Shown in pieces: positions 38,701 through 52,663 of a DNA stretch of 64,000 nucleotides (positions are counted from its first letter, which is position 1; every line of letters starts with the position of its first letter). The notes below the pieces were generated by a model. It saw only the letters and a program-made list of their open reading frames with translations. It was not told the origin of the DNA and ran no database searches. The position numbers and the translations under genes were made by a program. Source of the stretch: Eledone cirrhosa (lineage: Eukaryota; Mollusca; Cephalopoda; Octopoda; Eledonidae); contig OZ024743.1 of the NCBI GenBank assembly GCA_964016885.1, positions 177,357,074 through 177,421,073 of the forward strand. The letters run 5' to 3'.

Positions 38701-39802
38701 ATGTTATGAAAGTGGGATTAATGTGGAGAATGTTTTACATATTGTCAGATGATATGAAAGTGGAATTCATGTGGAGAATGTTTTCCATATTGTCAGATCA
38801 TATGAAAGTGGGCTTCATGTGGAGTATATTTTGCATATTGTCAGTTCTTATGAAACTGGGATTCATGTGGAGAATGTTTTCCATATTGTCAGATGTTATG
38901 AAACTGGGATTCATGTGGAGAATGTTTTCCATATTTTCAGATGTTACGAAAGTGGGATTCATGTGAGAATTTTTTTCTATATTGTCAGATGTTACGAAAG
39001 TGGGATTAATGTGGAGAATGTTTTGCATATTGTCAGATGTTATGAAAGTGGGATTCATTTGAGAATGTTTTCCATATTGTCAGATGTTATGAAAGTGGGA
39101 TTCATGTGGAGAATGTTTTGCATATTGTCAGATGTTATGAAAGTGGGATTCATGTGGAGAATGTTTTACATATTGTCAGATGTTACGAAAGTGGGATTCA
39201 GGTGAGAATGTTTTCCAAATTGTCAGATGTTATGAAAGTGGGATTAATGTGGAGAATGTTTTCCATATTGTCAGATGTTATGAAAGTGGGATTCATGTAG
39301 AGAATGTTTTGCATATTGTCAGATGTTATGAAAGTGGGATTCATGTGGAGAATGTTTTGCATATTGTCAGATGTTTTGAAAGTGGGACTCATGTGGAGAA
39401 TGTTTTACATATTGTCAGATGTTACGAAAGTGGGATTCATGTGAGAATGTTTTCCATATTGTCAGATGTTATGAAACTGGGATTCATGTGGAGAATGTTT
39501 TCCATATTTTCAGATGTTACGAAAGTGGGATTCATGTAAGAATTTTTTACCATATTGTCAGATGTTATGAAAGTGGCATTAATCTGGAGAATGTTTAACA
39601 TGTTGTCAGATGTTATGAAAGTGGGATTCATGTGGATAATGTTTTGCATATTGTCAGATGTTATGAAAGTGGGATTAATGTGGAGAATGTTTTACAAATT
39701 GTCAGATGTTAAGAAAGAGGAATTCATGTGGAGAATGTTTTGCATATTGTCAGATGTTATGAAAGTGGGATTAATGTGGAGAATGTTTTACATATTGTCA
39801 GA
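38701..39802 (+). repeat. 1,053-bp tandem duplication, copy 2 plus start of a third
   Basis: The full second copy is followed by the first monomer of a third pass (39,754-39,802) before the sequence diverges. Private changes are TTCTATATTG near 38,978, CATTTGAGAATG near 39,057, CAGGTGAG near 39,198 and TTAAGAAAG near 39,711. A partial third pass is what an unequal crossover or slippage event inside the array would leave. Confidence 0.85.
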
Positions 39803-41138
39803 TGTTATGAAAGTGGGATTCATGTGGAGAATGTTTTGCATATTGTCAAAATTTATGAAAGTGGGATTCATGTGGAGAATGTTTTCCATATTGTCAGATG
39901 TTATGAAAGTGGGATTCATGTGGAGAATGTTTTACATATTGTCAGATGTTACGAAAGTGGGATTCATGTGAGAATGTTTTCCAAATTGTCAGATGTTATG
40001 AAAGTGGGATTAATGTGGAGAATGTTTTCCATATTGTCAGATGTTATGAAAGTGCGATTCATGTGGAGAATGTTTTGCATATTGTCAGATCTCATGAAAG
40101 AGGGATTCATGTGGAGAATATTTTCCATATTGTCAGATGTTATGAAAGTGGGATTCATGTGGAGAATGTTTTACATATTGTCAGATGTTACGAAAGTGGG
40201 ATTCATGTGAGAATGTTTTCCAAATTGTCAGATGTTATGAAAGTGGGATTAATGTGGAGAATGTTTTCCATATTTTCAGATGTTACGAAAGTGGGATTCA
40301 TGTGAGAATTTTTTTCCATATTGTCAGATGTTATGAAAGTGGGATTCATGTGGAGAATGTTTTGCATTTTGTCAGATGTTATGAAAGTGGGATTCATGTG
40401 AGAATGTTTTCCATATTGTCAGATGTTATGAAAGTGGGATTCATGTGGAGAATGTTTTGCATATTGTCAGATGTTATGAAAGTGGGATTCATGTGGAGAA
40501 TGTTTTCCATATTGTCAGATGTTATGAAAGTGGGATTCATGTGGAGAATGTTTTACATATTGTCAGATGTTACGAAAGTGGGATTCATGTGAGAATGTTT
40601 TCCAAATTGTCAGATGTTATGAAAGTGGGATTAACGTGGAGAATGTTTTCCATATTGTCAGATGTTATGAAAGTGGGATTCATGTGGAGAATGTTTTGCA
40701 TATTGTCAGATCTTATGAAAGAGGGATTCATGTGGAGAATGATTCCCATATTGTCAGATGTTATGAAAGTGGGATTCATGTGGAGAATGTTATGCATATT
40801 GTCAGATGTTATGAAAGTGGGATTCATGTGGAGAATGTTTTCCATATTGTCAGATGTTATGAAAGTGGGATTCATGTGGAGAATGTTTTGCATATTGTCA
40901 GATGTTTTGAAAGTGGGATTCATGTGGAGAATGTTTTTCATATTGTCAGATGTTATGAAACTGGGATTCATGTGGAGAATGTTTTCCATATTTTCAGATG
41001 TTACGAAAGTGGGATTCATGTGAGAATTTTTTACCATATTGTCAGATGTTATGAAAGAGGGATTAATCTGGAGAATGATTTACATGTTGTCAGATGTTAT
41101 GAAAGTGGGATTCATGTGGAGAATGTTTTCCATATTCT
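39803..41138 (+). repeat. Short-unit stretch in domain B
   Basis: The motif pair TTACGAAAG, then GTGAGAATGTTTTCCAAATTG, recurs at 39,949, 40,188 and 40,570 (spacings of 239 and 382 bp). Each time a one-base-short monomer is included. GTCAAAATTTATG near 39,846 and ATTAACGTGG near 40,630 are private. The GAGAATGATTCCC monomer near 40,737 foreshadows the 3.4-kb unit that follows. Confidence 0.7.
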
Positions 41139-44100
41139 CAGATGTTATGAAAGTGGGATTCATGTAGAGAATGTTTTGCATATTGTCAGATGTTATGAAA
41201 ATGGGATTCATGTGTAGAATGTTTTGCATATTGTCAGATCTTATGAAACTGGGATTCATGTGGAGTAATGTTTTCGATATTGTCAAATGTTACGAAAGTG
41301 GGATTCATGTGAGAATTCTTTTACCATATTGTCAGATGTTATGAAAGTGGGATTAATCTGGAGAATGTTTTACATATTGTCAGATGTTATGAAAGTGGGA
41401 GTCATGTGGAGAATGTTTTGCATATTATCAGATCTTATGAAAGAGGGATTCATGTGGAGAATGATTCCCATATTGTCAGATGTTATGAAAGTGGGATTCA
41501 TGTGGAGAATGTTTTGCATATTGTCAGATGTTATGAAAGTGGGATTCATGTGGAGAATGTTTTCCATATTGTCAGATGTTATGAAAGTGGGATTCATGTG
41601 GAGAATGTTTTGCATATTGTCAGATGTTTTGAAAGTGGGATTCATGTGGAGAATGTTTTCCATATTGTCAGATGTTATGAAACTGGGATTCATGTGGAGA
41701 ATGTTTTCCATATTTTCAGATGTTACGAAAGTGGGATTCATGTGAGAATTTTTTTCCATATTGTCAGATGTTATGAAAGTGGGATTCATGTGGAGAATGT
41801 TTTGCATTTTGTCAGATGTTATGAAAGTGGGATTCATGTGAGAATGTTTTCCATATTGTCAGATGTTATGAAAGTGGGATTCATGTGGAGAATATTTTGC
41901 ATATTGTCAGATGTTATGAAAGTGGGATTCATGTGGAGAATGTTTTCCATATTGTCAGATGTTATGAAAGTGGGATTCATGTGGAGAATGTTTTACATAT
42001 TGTCAGATGTACCGAAAGTGGGATTCATGTGAGAATGTTTTCCAAATTGTCAGATGCTATGAAAGTGGGATTAATGTGGAGAATGTTTTCCATATTGTCA
42101 GATGTTATGAAAGTGGGATTCATGTGGAGAATGTTTTGCATATTGTCAGATCTTATGAAAGAGGGATTCATGTGGAGAATGATTCCCATATTGTCAGATG
42201 TTATGAAAGTGGGATTCATGTGGAGAATGTTTTGAATATTGTCAGATGTTATGAAAGTGGGATTCATGTGGAGAATGTTTTCCAAGTTGTCAGATGTTAT
42301 GAAAGTGGGATTAATGTGGAGAATGTTTTGCATATTGTCAGATGTTTTGAAAGTGGGATTCATGTGGAGAATGTTTTCCATATTGTCAGATGTTATGAAA
42401 GTCGGATTAATCTGGAGAATGATTTACATGTTGTCAGATGTTATGAAAGTGGGATTCATGTGGAGAATGTTTTCCATATTCTCAGATGTTATGAAAGTGG
42501 GATTCATGTGTAGAATGTTTTGCATATTGTCAGATCTTATGAAACTGGGATTCATGTGGAGTAATGTTTTCCATATTGTCAAATGTAACGAAAGTGGGAT
42601 TCATGTGAGAATTTTTTTACCATATTGTCAGATGTTATGAAAGTGGGATTAATCTGGAGAATGTTTTACATATTGTCAGATGTTATGAAAGTGGGATTCA
42701 TGTGGAGAATGTTTTCCATATTGTCAGATGTTATGAAAGTGGGATTCATGTGGAGAATGTTTTGCATATTGTCAGATGTTTTGAAAGTGGGATTCATGTG
42801 GAGAATGTTTTCCATATTGTCAGATGTTATGAAACTGGGATTCATGTGGAGAATGTTTTCCATATTTTCAGATGTTACGAAAGTGTGATTCATGTGAGAA
42901 TTTTTTACCTTATTGTCAGTTATTATGAAAGTGGGATTAATCTGGTGAATGTTTTACATGTTGTCAGATGTTATGAAAGTGGGATTCATGTGGAGAATGT
43001 TTTGCATATTGTCAGATGTTATGAAAGTGGGATTAATGTGGAGAATGTTTTATATATTGTCAGATGTTATGAAAGTGGGATTCATGTGGAGAAAATTTTG
43101 CATATTGTCAGATGTTATGAAAGTGTGATTAATGTGGAGAATGTTTTACATATTGTCAGATGTTATGAAAGTGGTATTCATGTGGAGAATTTTTTCCATA
43201 TTGTCAGATATTATGAAAGTGGGATTAATGTGGAGAATGTTTTACATATTGTCAGATGTTATGAAAGTGGAATTCATGTGGAGAATGTTTTCCATATTGT
43301 CAGATCTTATGAAACTGGGCTTCATGTGGAGTATGTTTTGCATATTGTCAGATCTTATGAAACTGGGATTCATGTGGGGAATGTTTTCCATATTGTCAGA
43401 TGTTATGAAACTGGGATTCATGTGGAGAATGTTTTCCATATTTTCAGATGTTACGAAAGTGGGATTCATGTGGACAATGTTTTCCATATTGTCAGATGTT
43501 ATGAAAGTGGGATTCATATGGAGAATGTTTTGCATATTGTCAGATGTTATGAAAGTGGGATTCATGTGAGAATGTTTTCCATATTGTCAGATCTTATTAA
43601 AGTGGGATTCATGTGGAGAATGTTTTACATATTGTCCGATGATATGAAAGTGGGCTTCATGTGGAGAATGTTTTCCATTTTGTCAGATGTTATGAAAGTG
43701 GGATTAATGTGGAGAATGTTTTGCATATTGTCAGATGTTATGAAAGTGGGATTCATGTGGAGAATGTTTTACATATTGTCATATCTTATGAAAGTGGGAT
43801 TCATTTGGAGAATGTTTTGCATATTGTTAGATCTTATGAAAGTGGGATTCATGTGGAGAATGTTTTGCATATTGTCAGATCTTATGTAAGTGGGATTCAT
43901 GTGGAGAATGTTTTGCATATTGTTAGATGTTATGAATATGGGATTAATGTGGAGAATGTTTTCCATATTGTCAGATGTTATGAAAGTGGGATTAATGTGG
44001 AGAATATTTTCCATATTGTCAGATTTTATGAAAGTGGGATTCATGTTGAGAATGTTTTGCATATTGTCAGATGCTATGAAAGTGCGATTGATGTGGAGAA

Positions 44101-44547
44101 TGTTTTGCATATTGTCTGATCTTATGAAAGTGGGATTCATGTGGAGAATGTTTTCCATATTGTCAGATGTTATGAAAGTGGGATTCATGTGGAGAATATT
44201 TTCCATATTGTCAGATGTTATGAAAGTGGGATTCATGTGGAGAATGTTTTGCATATTGTCAGATCTTATGAAAGTGGGATTCATGTGGAGAATGTTTTAC
44301 ATATTGTCATATCTTATGAAAGTGGGATTCATTTGGAGAATGTTTTGCATATTGTAAGATCTTATGAAAGTGGGATTCATGTGGAGAATGTCTTGCATAT
44401 TGTCAGATCTTATGTAAGTGGGATTCATGTGGAGAATGTTTTGCATATTGTTAGATGTTATGAATGTGGGATTAATGTGGAGAATGTTTTACATATTGTC
44501 AGATGTTATGAAAGTGGAATTCATGTGGAGAATGTTTTCCATATTGT
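41139..44547 (+). repeat. 3.4-kb tandem duplication, copy 1
   Basis: This copy of 3,409 bp is followed immediately by a second copy at 44,548-48,004. The offset is 3,409 bp, then 3,457 after one 48-bp monomer is gained in copy 2. Apart from that I noticed three substitutions: TTTTCGATATTG near 41,274 against TTTTCCATATTG, GAGAATTTTTTCC near 43,190 against GAGAATGTTTTCC, and GAATATGGG near 43,935 against GAATGTGGG. That is about 99.9% identity, probably among the youngest events in the window. Confidence 0.9.
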
Positions 44548-47500
44548 CAGATGTTATGAAAGTGGGATTCATGTAGAGAATGTTTTGCATATTGTCAGAT
44601 GTTATGAAAATGGGATTCATGTGTAGAATGTTTTGCATATTGTCAGATCTTATGAAACTGGGATTCATGTGGAGTAATGTTTTCCATATTGTCAAATGTT
44701 ACGAAAGTGGGATTCATGTGAGAATTCTTTTACCATATTGTCAGATGTTATGAAAGTGGGATTAATCTGGAGAATGTTTTACATATTGTCAGATGTTATG
44801 AAAGTGGGAGTCATGTGGAGAATGTTTTGCATATTATCAGATCTTATGAAAGAGGGATTCATGTGGAGAATGATTCCCATATTGTCAGATGTTATGAAAG
44901 TGGGATTCATGTGGAGAATGTTTTGCATATTGTCAGATGTTATGAAAGTGGGATTCATGTGGAGAATGTTTTCCATATTGTCAGATGTTATGAAAGTGGG
45001 ATTCATGTGGAGAATGTTTTGCATATTGTCAGATGTTTTGAAAGTGGGATTCATGTGGAGAATGTTTTCCATATTGTCAGATGTTATGAAACTGGGATTC
45101 ATGTGGAGAATGTTTTCCATATTTTCAGATGTTACGAAAGTGGGATTCATGTGAGAATTTTTTTCCATATTGTCAGATGTTATGAAAGTGGGATTCATGT
45201 GGAGAATGTTTTGCATTTTGTCAGATGTTATGAAAGTGGGATTCATGTGAGAATGTTTTCCATATTGTCAGATGTTATGAAAGTGGGATTCATGTGGAGA
45301 ATATTTTGCATATTGTCAGATGTTATGAAAGTGGGATTCATGTGGAGAATGTTTTCCATATTGTCAGATGTTATGAAAGTGGGATTCATGTGGAGAATGT
45401 TTTACATATTGTCAGATGTACCGAAAGTGGGATTCATGTGAGAATGTTTTCCAAATTGTCAGATGCTATGAAAGTGGGATTAATGTGGAGAATGTTTTCC
45501 ATATTGTCAGATGTTATGAAAGTGGGATTCATGTGGAGAATGTTTTGCATATTGTCAGATCTTATGAAAGAGGGATTCATGTGGAGAATGATTCCCATAT
45601 TGTCAGATGTTATGAAAGTGGGATTCATGTGGAGAATGTTTTGAATATTGTCAGATGTTATGAAAGTGGGATTCATGTGGAGAATGTTTTCCAAGTTGTC
45701 AGATGTTATGAAAGTGGGATTAATGTGGAGAATGTTTTGCATATTGTCAGATGTTTTGAAAGTGGGATTCATGTGGAGAATGTTTTCCATATTGTCAGAT
45801 GTTATGAAAGTCGGATTAATCTGGAGAATGATTTACATGTTGTCAGATGTTATGAAAGTGGGATTCATGTGGAGAATGTTTTCCATATTCTCAGATGTTA
45901 TGAAAGTGGGATTCATGTAGAGAATGTTTTGCATATTGTCAGATGTTATGAAAGTGGGATTCATGTGTAGAATGTTTTGCATATTGTCAGATCTTATGAA
46001 ACTGGGATTCATGTGGAGTAATGTTTTCCATATTGTCAAATGTAACGAAAGTGGGATTCATGTGAGAATTTTTTTACCATATTGTCAGATGTTATGAAAG
46101 TGGGATTAATCTGGAGAATGTTTTACATATTGTCAGATGTTATGAAAGTGGGATTCATGTGGAGAATGTTTTCCATATTGTCAGATGTTATGAAAGTGGG
46201 ATTCATGTGGAGAATGTTTTGCATATTGTCAGATGTTTTGAAAGTGGGATTCATGTGGAGAATGTTTTCCATATTGTCAGATGTTATGAAACTGGGATTC
46301 ATGTGGAGAATGTTTTCCATATTTTCAGATGTTACGAAAGTGTGATTCATGTGAGAATTTTTTACCTTATTGTCAGTTATTATGAAAGTGGGATTAATCT
46401 GGTGAATGTTTTACATGTTGTCAGATGTTATGAAAGTGGGATTCATGTGGAGAATGTTTTGCATATTGTCAGATGTTATGAAAGTGGGATTAATGTGGAG
46501 AATGTTTTATATATTGTCAGATGTTATGAAAGTGGGATTCATGTGGAGAAAATTTTGCATATTGTCAGATGTTATGAAAGTGTGATTAATGTGGAGAATG
46601 TTTTACATATTGTCAGATGTTATGAAAGTGGTATTCATGTGGAGAATGTTTTCCATATTGTCAGATATTATGAAAGTGGGATTAATGTGGAGAATGTTTT
46701 ACATATTGTCAGATGTTATGAAAGTGGAATTCATGTGGAGAATGTTTTCCATATTGTCAGATCTTATGAAACTGGGCTTCATGTGGAGTATGTTTTGCAT
46801 ATTGTCAGATCTTATGAAACTGGGATTCATGTGGGGAATGTTTTCCATATTGTCAGATGTTATGAAACTGGGATTCATGTGGAGAATGTTTTCCATATTT
46901 TCAGATGTTACGAAAGTGGGATTCATGTGGACAATGTTTTCCATATTGTCAGATGTTATGAAAGTGGGATTCATATGGAGAATGTTTTGCATATTGTCAG
47001 ATGTTATGAAAGTGGGATTCATGTGAGAATGTTTTCCATATTGTCAGATCTTATTAAAGTGGGATTCATGTGGAGAATGTTTTACATATTGTCCGATGAT
47101 ATGAAAGTGGGCTTCATGTGGAGAATGTTTTCCATTTTGTCAGATGTTATGAAAGTGGGATTAATGTGGAGAATGTTTTGCATATTGTCAGATGTTATGA
47201 AAGTGGGATTCATGTGGAGAATGTTTTACATATTGTCATATCTTATGAAAGTGGGATTCATTTGGAGAATGTTTTGCATATTGTTAGATCTTATGAAAGT
47301 GGGATTCATGTGGAGAATGTTTTGCATATTGTCAGATCTTATGTAAGTGGGATTCATGTGGAGAATGTTTTGCATATTGTTAGATGTTATGAATGTGGGA
47401 TTAATGTGGAGAATGTTTTCCATATTGTCAGATGTTATGAAAGTGGGATTAATGTGGAGAATATTTTCCATATTGTCAGATTTTATGAAAGTGGGATTCA

Positions 47501-48004
47501 TGTTGAGAATGTTTTGCATATTGTCAGATGCTATGAAAGTGCGATTGATGTGGAGAATGTTTTGCATATTGTCTGATCTTATGAAAGTGGGATTCATGTG
47601 GAGAATGTTTTCCATATTGTCAGATGTTATGAAAGTGGGATTCATGTGGAGAATATTTTCCATATTGTCAGATGTTATGAAAGTGGGATTCATGTGGAGA
47701 ATGTTTTGCATATTGTCAGATCTTATGAAAGTGGGATTCATGTGGAGAATGTTTTACATATTGTCATATCTTATGAAAGTGGGATTCATTTGGAGAATGT
47801 TTTGCATATTGTAAGATCTTATGAAAGTGGGATTCATGTGGAGAATGTCTTGCATATTGTCAGATCTTATGTAAGTGGGATTCATGTGGAGAATGTTTTG
47901 CATATTGTTAGATGTTATGAATGTGGGATTAATGTGGAGAATGTTTTACATATTGTCAGATGTTATGAAAGTGGAATTCATGTGGAGAATGTTTTCCATA
48001 TTGT
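44548..48004 (+). repeat. 3.4-kb tandem duplication, copy 2
   Basis: This copy has one extra monomer near 45,906-45,953, of the CATGTAGAGAATG type, so its length is 3,457 bp. It ends where GTCAGAACTTATGAAACTGGG (about 48,003-48,022) replaces GTCAGATGTTATG of copy 1. Copies 1 and 2 share two 49-bp GTGGAGTAATG monomers and several GTGAGAAT monomers, so the phase breaks were present before duplication. Confidence 0.9.
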
Positions 48005-49160
48005 CAGAACTTATGAAACTGGGCTTCATGTGGAGTATGTTTTGCATATTGTCAGATCTTATGAAACTGGGATTCATGTGGAGAATGTTTTCCATATTGT
48101 CAGATGTTATGAAACTGGGATTCATGTGGAGAATGATTTCCATATTTTCAGATGTTACGAAAGTGGGATTCATGTGATAATTTTTTTCCATATTGTCAGA
48201 TGTTATGAAAGTGGGATTCATGTGGAGAATGTTTTGCATATTGTCAGATGTTATGAAAGTGGGATTCATGTGAGAATGTTTTCCATATTGTCAGATGTTA
48301 TGAAAGTGGGATTCATGTGGAGAATGTTTTGCATATTGTCAGATGTTATGAAAGTGGGATTCATGTGGAGAATGTTTTCCATATTGTCAGATGTTATGAA
48401 AGTGGGATTCATGTGGAGAATGTTTTGCACATTGTCAGATCTTATGAAACTGGGATTCATGTGGAGTAATGTTTTCCATATTGTCAAATGTTACGAAAGT
48501 GGGATTCATGTGAGAATTTTTTACCATATTGTCAGATGTTATGAAAGTGGGATTAATCTGGAGAATGTTTTAGATATTGTCAGATGTTATGAAAGTGGGA
48601 TTCATGTGGAGAATGTTTTGCATATTGTCAGATGTTATGAAAGTGGGATTAATATGGAGAATGTTTTACATATTGTCAGATGTTATGAAAGTGGGATTCA
48701 TGTGGAGAATGTTTTGCATATTGTCAGATGTTATGAAAGTGGGATTAATGTGGAGAATATTTTCTATATTATCAGATTTTATGAAAGTGGGATTCATGTG
48801 GTGAATGTTTTCCATATTGTCAGATGTTATGAAAGTGGGATTAATGTGGAGAATGTTTTACATCTTGTCAGATGTTATAAAAGTGGGATTCATGTGGAGT
48901 ATGTTTTGCATATTGTCAGATCTTATGAAACTGGGATTCATGTGGAGAATGTTTTCGACATTGTCAGATGTTATGAAACTGGGATTCATGTGGAGAATGT
49001 TTTCCATATTTTCAGATGTTACGAAAGTGGGATTCATGTGAGAATTTTTTTCCATATTCTCAGATGTTATGAAAGTGGGATTCATGTGGAGAATGTTTTG
49101 CATATTGTCAGATGTTATGAAAGTGGGATTCATGTGAGAATGTTTTCCATATTGTCAGAT
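48005..49160 (+). repeat. 1,151-bp tandem duplication, copy 1
   Basis: This copy matches 49,161-50,311 at an offset of 1,151 bp (24 monomers minus one base). Differences seen are GAGAATGATTTCC near 48,134 against GTTTTCC, CATATTTTCAG near 48,141 against CATATCTTCAG, and GTTTTAGATATTG near 48,568 against GTTTTACATATTG. It starts directly at the end of the 3.4-kb pair. Confidence 0.87.
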
Positions 49161-50311
49161 CTTATGAAACTGGGCTTCATGTGGAGTATGTTTTGCATAT
49201 TGTCAGATCTTATGAAACTGGGATTCATGTGGAGAATGTTTTCCATATTGTCAGATGTTATGAAACTGGGATTCATGTGGAGAATGTTTTCCATATCTTC
49301 AGATGTTACGAAAGTGGGATTCATGTGATAATTTTTTTCCATATTGTCAGATGTTATGAAAGTGGGATTCATGTGGAGAATGTTTTGCATATTGTCAGAT
49401 GTTATGAAAGTGGGATTCATGTGAGAATGTTTTCCATATTGTCAGATGTTATGAAAGTGGGATTCATGTGGAGAATGTTTTGCATATTGTCAGATGTTAT
49501 GAAAGTGGGATTCATGTGGAGAATGTTTTCCATATTGTCAGATGTTATGAAAGTGGGATTCATGTGGAGAATGTTTTGCACATTGTCAGATCTTATGAAA
49601 CTGGGATTCATGTGGAGTAATGTTTTCCATATTGTCAAATGTTACGAAAGTGGGATTCATGTGAGAATTTTTTACCATATTGTCAGATGTTATGAAAGTG
49701 GGATTAATCTGGAGAATGTTTTACATATTGTCAGATGTTATGAAAGTGGGATTCATGTGGAGAATGTTTTGCATATTGTCAGATGTTATGAAAGTGGGAT
49801 TAATATGGAGAATGTTTTACATATTGTCAGATGTTATGAAAGTGGGATTCATGTGGAGAATGTTTTGCATATTGTCAGATGTTATGAAAGTGGGATTAAT
49901 GTGGAGAATATTTTCTATATTATCAGATTTTATGAAAGTGGGATTCATGTGGTGAATGTTTTCCATATTGTCAGATGTTATGAAAGTGGGATTAATGTGG
50001 AGAATGTTTTACATCTTGTCAGATGTTATAAAAGTGGGATTCATGTGGAGTATGTTTTGCATATTGTCAGATCTTATGAAACTGGGATTCATGTGGAGAA
50101 TGTTTTCGACATTGTCAGATGTTATGAAACTGGGATTCATGTGGAGAATGTTTTCCATATTTTCAGATGTTACGAAAGTGGGATTCATGTGAGAATTTTT
50201 TTCCATATTCTCAGATGTTATGAAAGTGGGATTCATGTGGAGAATGTTTTGCATATTGTCAGATGTTATGAAAGTGGGATTCATGTGAGAATGTTTTCCA
50301 TATTGTCAGAT
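49161..50311 (+). repeat. 1,151-bp tandem duplication, copy 2
   Basis: This is the second copy. It contains the shared rare monomers GTTTTCGACATTG, CTATATTATCAG and TTATAAAAGTGGG in the same order. It ends where GTGGCATTCATG (about 50,322) replaces the expected GAAACTGGGC. Confidence 0.87.
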
Positions 50312-51800
50312 GTTATGAAAGTGGCATTCATGTGGAGAATGTTTTGCATATTGTCAGATGTTATGAAAGTGGGATTAATGTGGAGAATATTTTCTAAATT
50401 GTCAGATTTTATGAAAGTGGGATTCATGTGGAGAATGTTTTCCATATTGTCAGATGTTATGAAAGTGGGATTAATGTGGAGAATGTTTTACATATTGTCA
50501 GATGTTATGAAAATGGGATTCATGTGGAGAATGTTTTCCATTTTGTCAGATCTTATGAAAGTGGGATTCATGTGGAGTATGTTTTGCATATTGTCAGATC
50601 TTATGAAACTGGGATTCATGTGGAGAACGTTTTCGACATTGTCAGATGTTATGAAACTGGGATTCATGTGGAGAATGTTTTCCATATTTTCAGATGTTAC
50701 GAAAGTGGGATTCATGTGAGAATTTTTTTCCATATTGTCAGATGTTATGAAAGTGGGATTCATGTGGAGAATGTTTTGCATATTGTTAGATCTTATGAAA
50801 GTGGGATTCATGTGGAGAATGTTTTGCATATTGTCAGATCTTATGTAAGTGGGATTCATGTGGAGAATGTTTTGCATATTGTTAGATGTTATGAATGTGG
50901 GATTAATGTGGAGAATGTTTTCCATATTGTCAGATGGTATGAAAGTGGGATTAATGTGGAGAATATTTTCCATATAGTCAGATGTTATGAAAGTGGGATT
51001 CATGTGGAGAATGTTTTGCATATTGTCAGATGCTATGAAAGTGCGATTGATGTGGAGAATGTTTTGCATATTGTCTGATCTTATGAATGTGGGATTCATG
51101 TGGAGAATGTTTTCCATATTGTCAGATGTTATGAAAGTGGCATTCATGTGGAGAATATTTTCCATATTGTCAGATCTTATGAAAGTGGGATTCATGTGGA
51201 GAATGTTTTGCATATTGTCAGATCTTATGAAAGTGGGATTCATGTGGAGAATGTTTTACATATTGTCATATCTTATGAAAGTGGGATTCATTTGGAGAAT
51301 GTTTTGCATATTGTTAGATCTTATGAAAGTGGGATTCATGTGGAGAATGTTTTGCATATTGACAGATCTTATGTAAGTGGGATTCATGTGGAGAATGTTT
51401 TGCATATTGTTAGATGTTATGAATGTGGGATTAATGTGGAGAATGTTTTACATATTGTCAGATGTTATGAAAGTGGAATTCATGTGGAGAATGTTTTCCA
51501 TATTGTCAGATCTTATGAAACTGGGCTTCATGTGGAGTATGTTTTGCATATTGTCAGATCTTATGAAACTGGGATTCATGTGGAGAATATTTTCCATATT
51601 GTCAGATGTTATGAAAGTGGGATTCACGTGGAGAATGTTTTCCATATTGTCAGATGTTATGAAAGTGGGATTCATGTGGAGAATGTTTTGCATATTGTCA
51701 GATGTTTTGAAAGTGGGATTCATGTGGAGAATGTTTTCCATATTGTCAGATGTTATGAAACTGGGATTCATGTGGAGAATGTTTTCCATACTTTCAGATG
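50312..51800 (+). repeat. Link segment with recycled 3.4-kb-unit monomers
   Basis: After a few new monomers (GGCATTC, TTTTCTAAATTG near 50,390), the part 50,780-51,560 repeats about 47,278-48,058 at an offset near 3,502. That part includes GTAAGTGGG, GAATGTGGG, GTGCGATTG and the GTCTGATC stop-creating monomer near 51,074. CATATAGTCAG near 50,970 and CATATTGACAG near 51,356 are private. The only CACGTG hexamer I noticed in domain B is at about 51,625. Confidence 0.7.
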
Positions 51801-52663
51801 TTACGAAAGTGTGATTCATGTGAGAATTTTTTACCATATTGTCAGTTATTATGAAAGTGGGATTAATCTGGTGAATGTTTTACATGTTGTCAGATGTTAT
51901 GAAAGTGGGATTCATGTGGAGAATGTTTTGCATATTGTCAGATGTTATGAAAGTGGGATTAATGTGGAGAATGTTTTATATATTGTCAGATGTTATGAAA
52001 GTGGGATTCATGTGGAGAATGTTTTGCATATTGTCAGATGTTATGAAAGTGTGATTAATGTGGAGAATGTTTTACATATTGTCAGATGTTATGAAAGTGG
52101 GATTCATGTGGAGAATGTTTTCCATATTGTCAGATGTTATGAAAGTGGGATTAATGTGGAGAATGTTTTACATATTGTCAGATGTTATGAAAGTGGAATT
52201 CATGTGGAGAATGTTTTCCATATTGTCAGATCTTATGAAACTGGGCTTCATGTGGAGTATGTTTTGCATATTGTCAGATCTTATGAAACTGGGATTCATG
52301 TGGGGAATGTTTTCCATATTGTCAGATTTTATGAAACTGGGATTCATGTGGAGAATGTTTTCCATATTTTCAGATGTTATGAAAGTGGGATTCATGTGAT
52401 AATTTTTTTCCATATTGTCAGATGTTATGAAAGTGGGATTCATGTGGAGAATGTTTTGCATATTGTCAGATGTTATGAAAGTGGGATTCATGTGAGAATG
52501 TTTTCCATATTGTCAGATGTTATGAAAGTGGGATTCATGTGGAGAATGTTTTGCATGTTGTCAGATGTTATGAAAGTGGGATTCATGTGGAGAATGTTTT
52601 CCATATTGTCAGATGTTATGAAAGTGGGATTCATGTGGAGAATGTTTTGCATATTGTCAGATG
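51801..52663 (+). repeat. 863-bp tandem unit, copy 1 (unit K3)
   Basis: The unit begins with landmark K, TTACGAAAGTGTGATTCATG, followed by GTGAGAATTTTTTACC, GTCAGTTATTATG and ATTAATCTGGTGAATG. It is 18 monomers minus one base and is repeated at once at 52,664. Earlier, isolated K landmarks lie at 42,875 and 46,332 inside the 3.4-kb pair. Confidence 0.87.
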
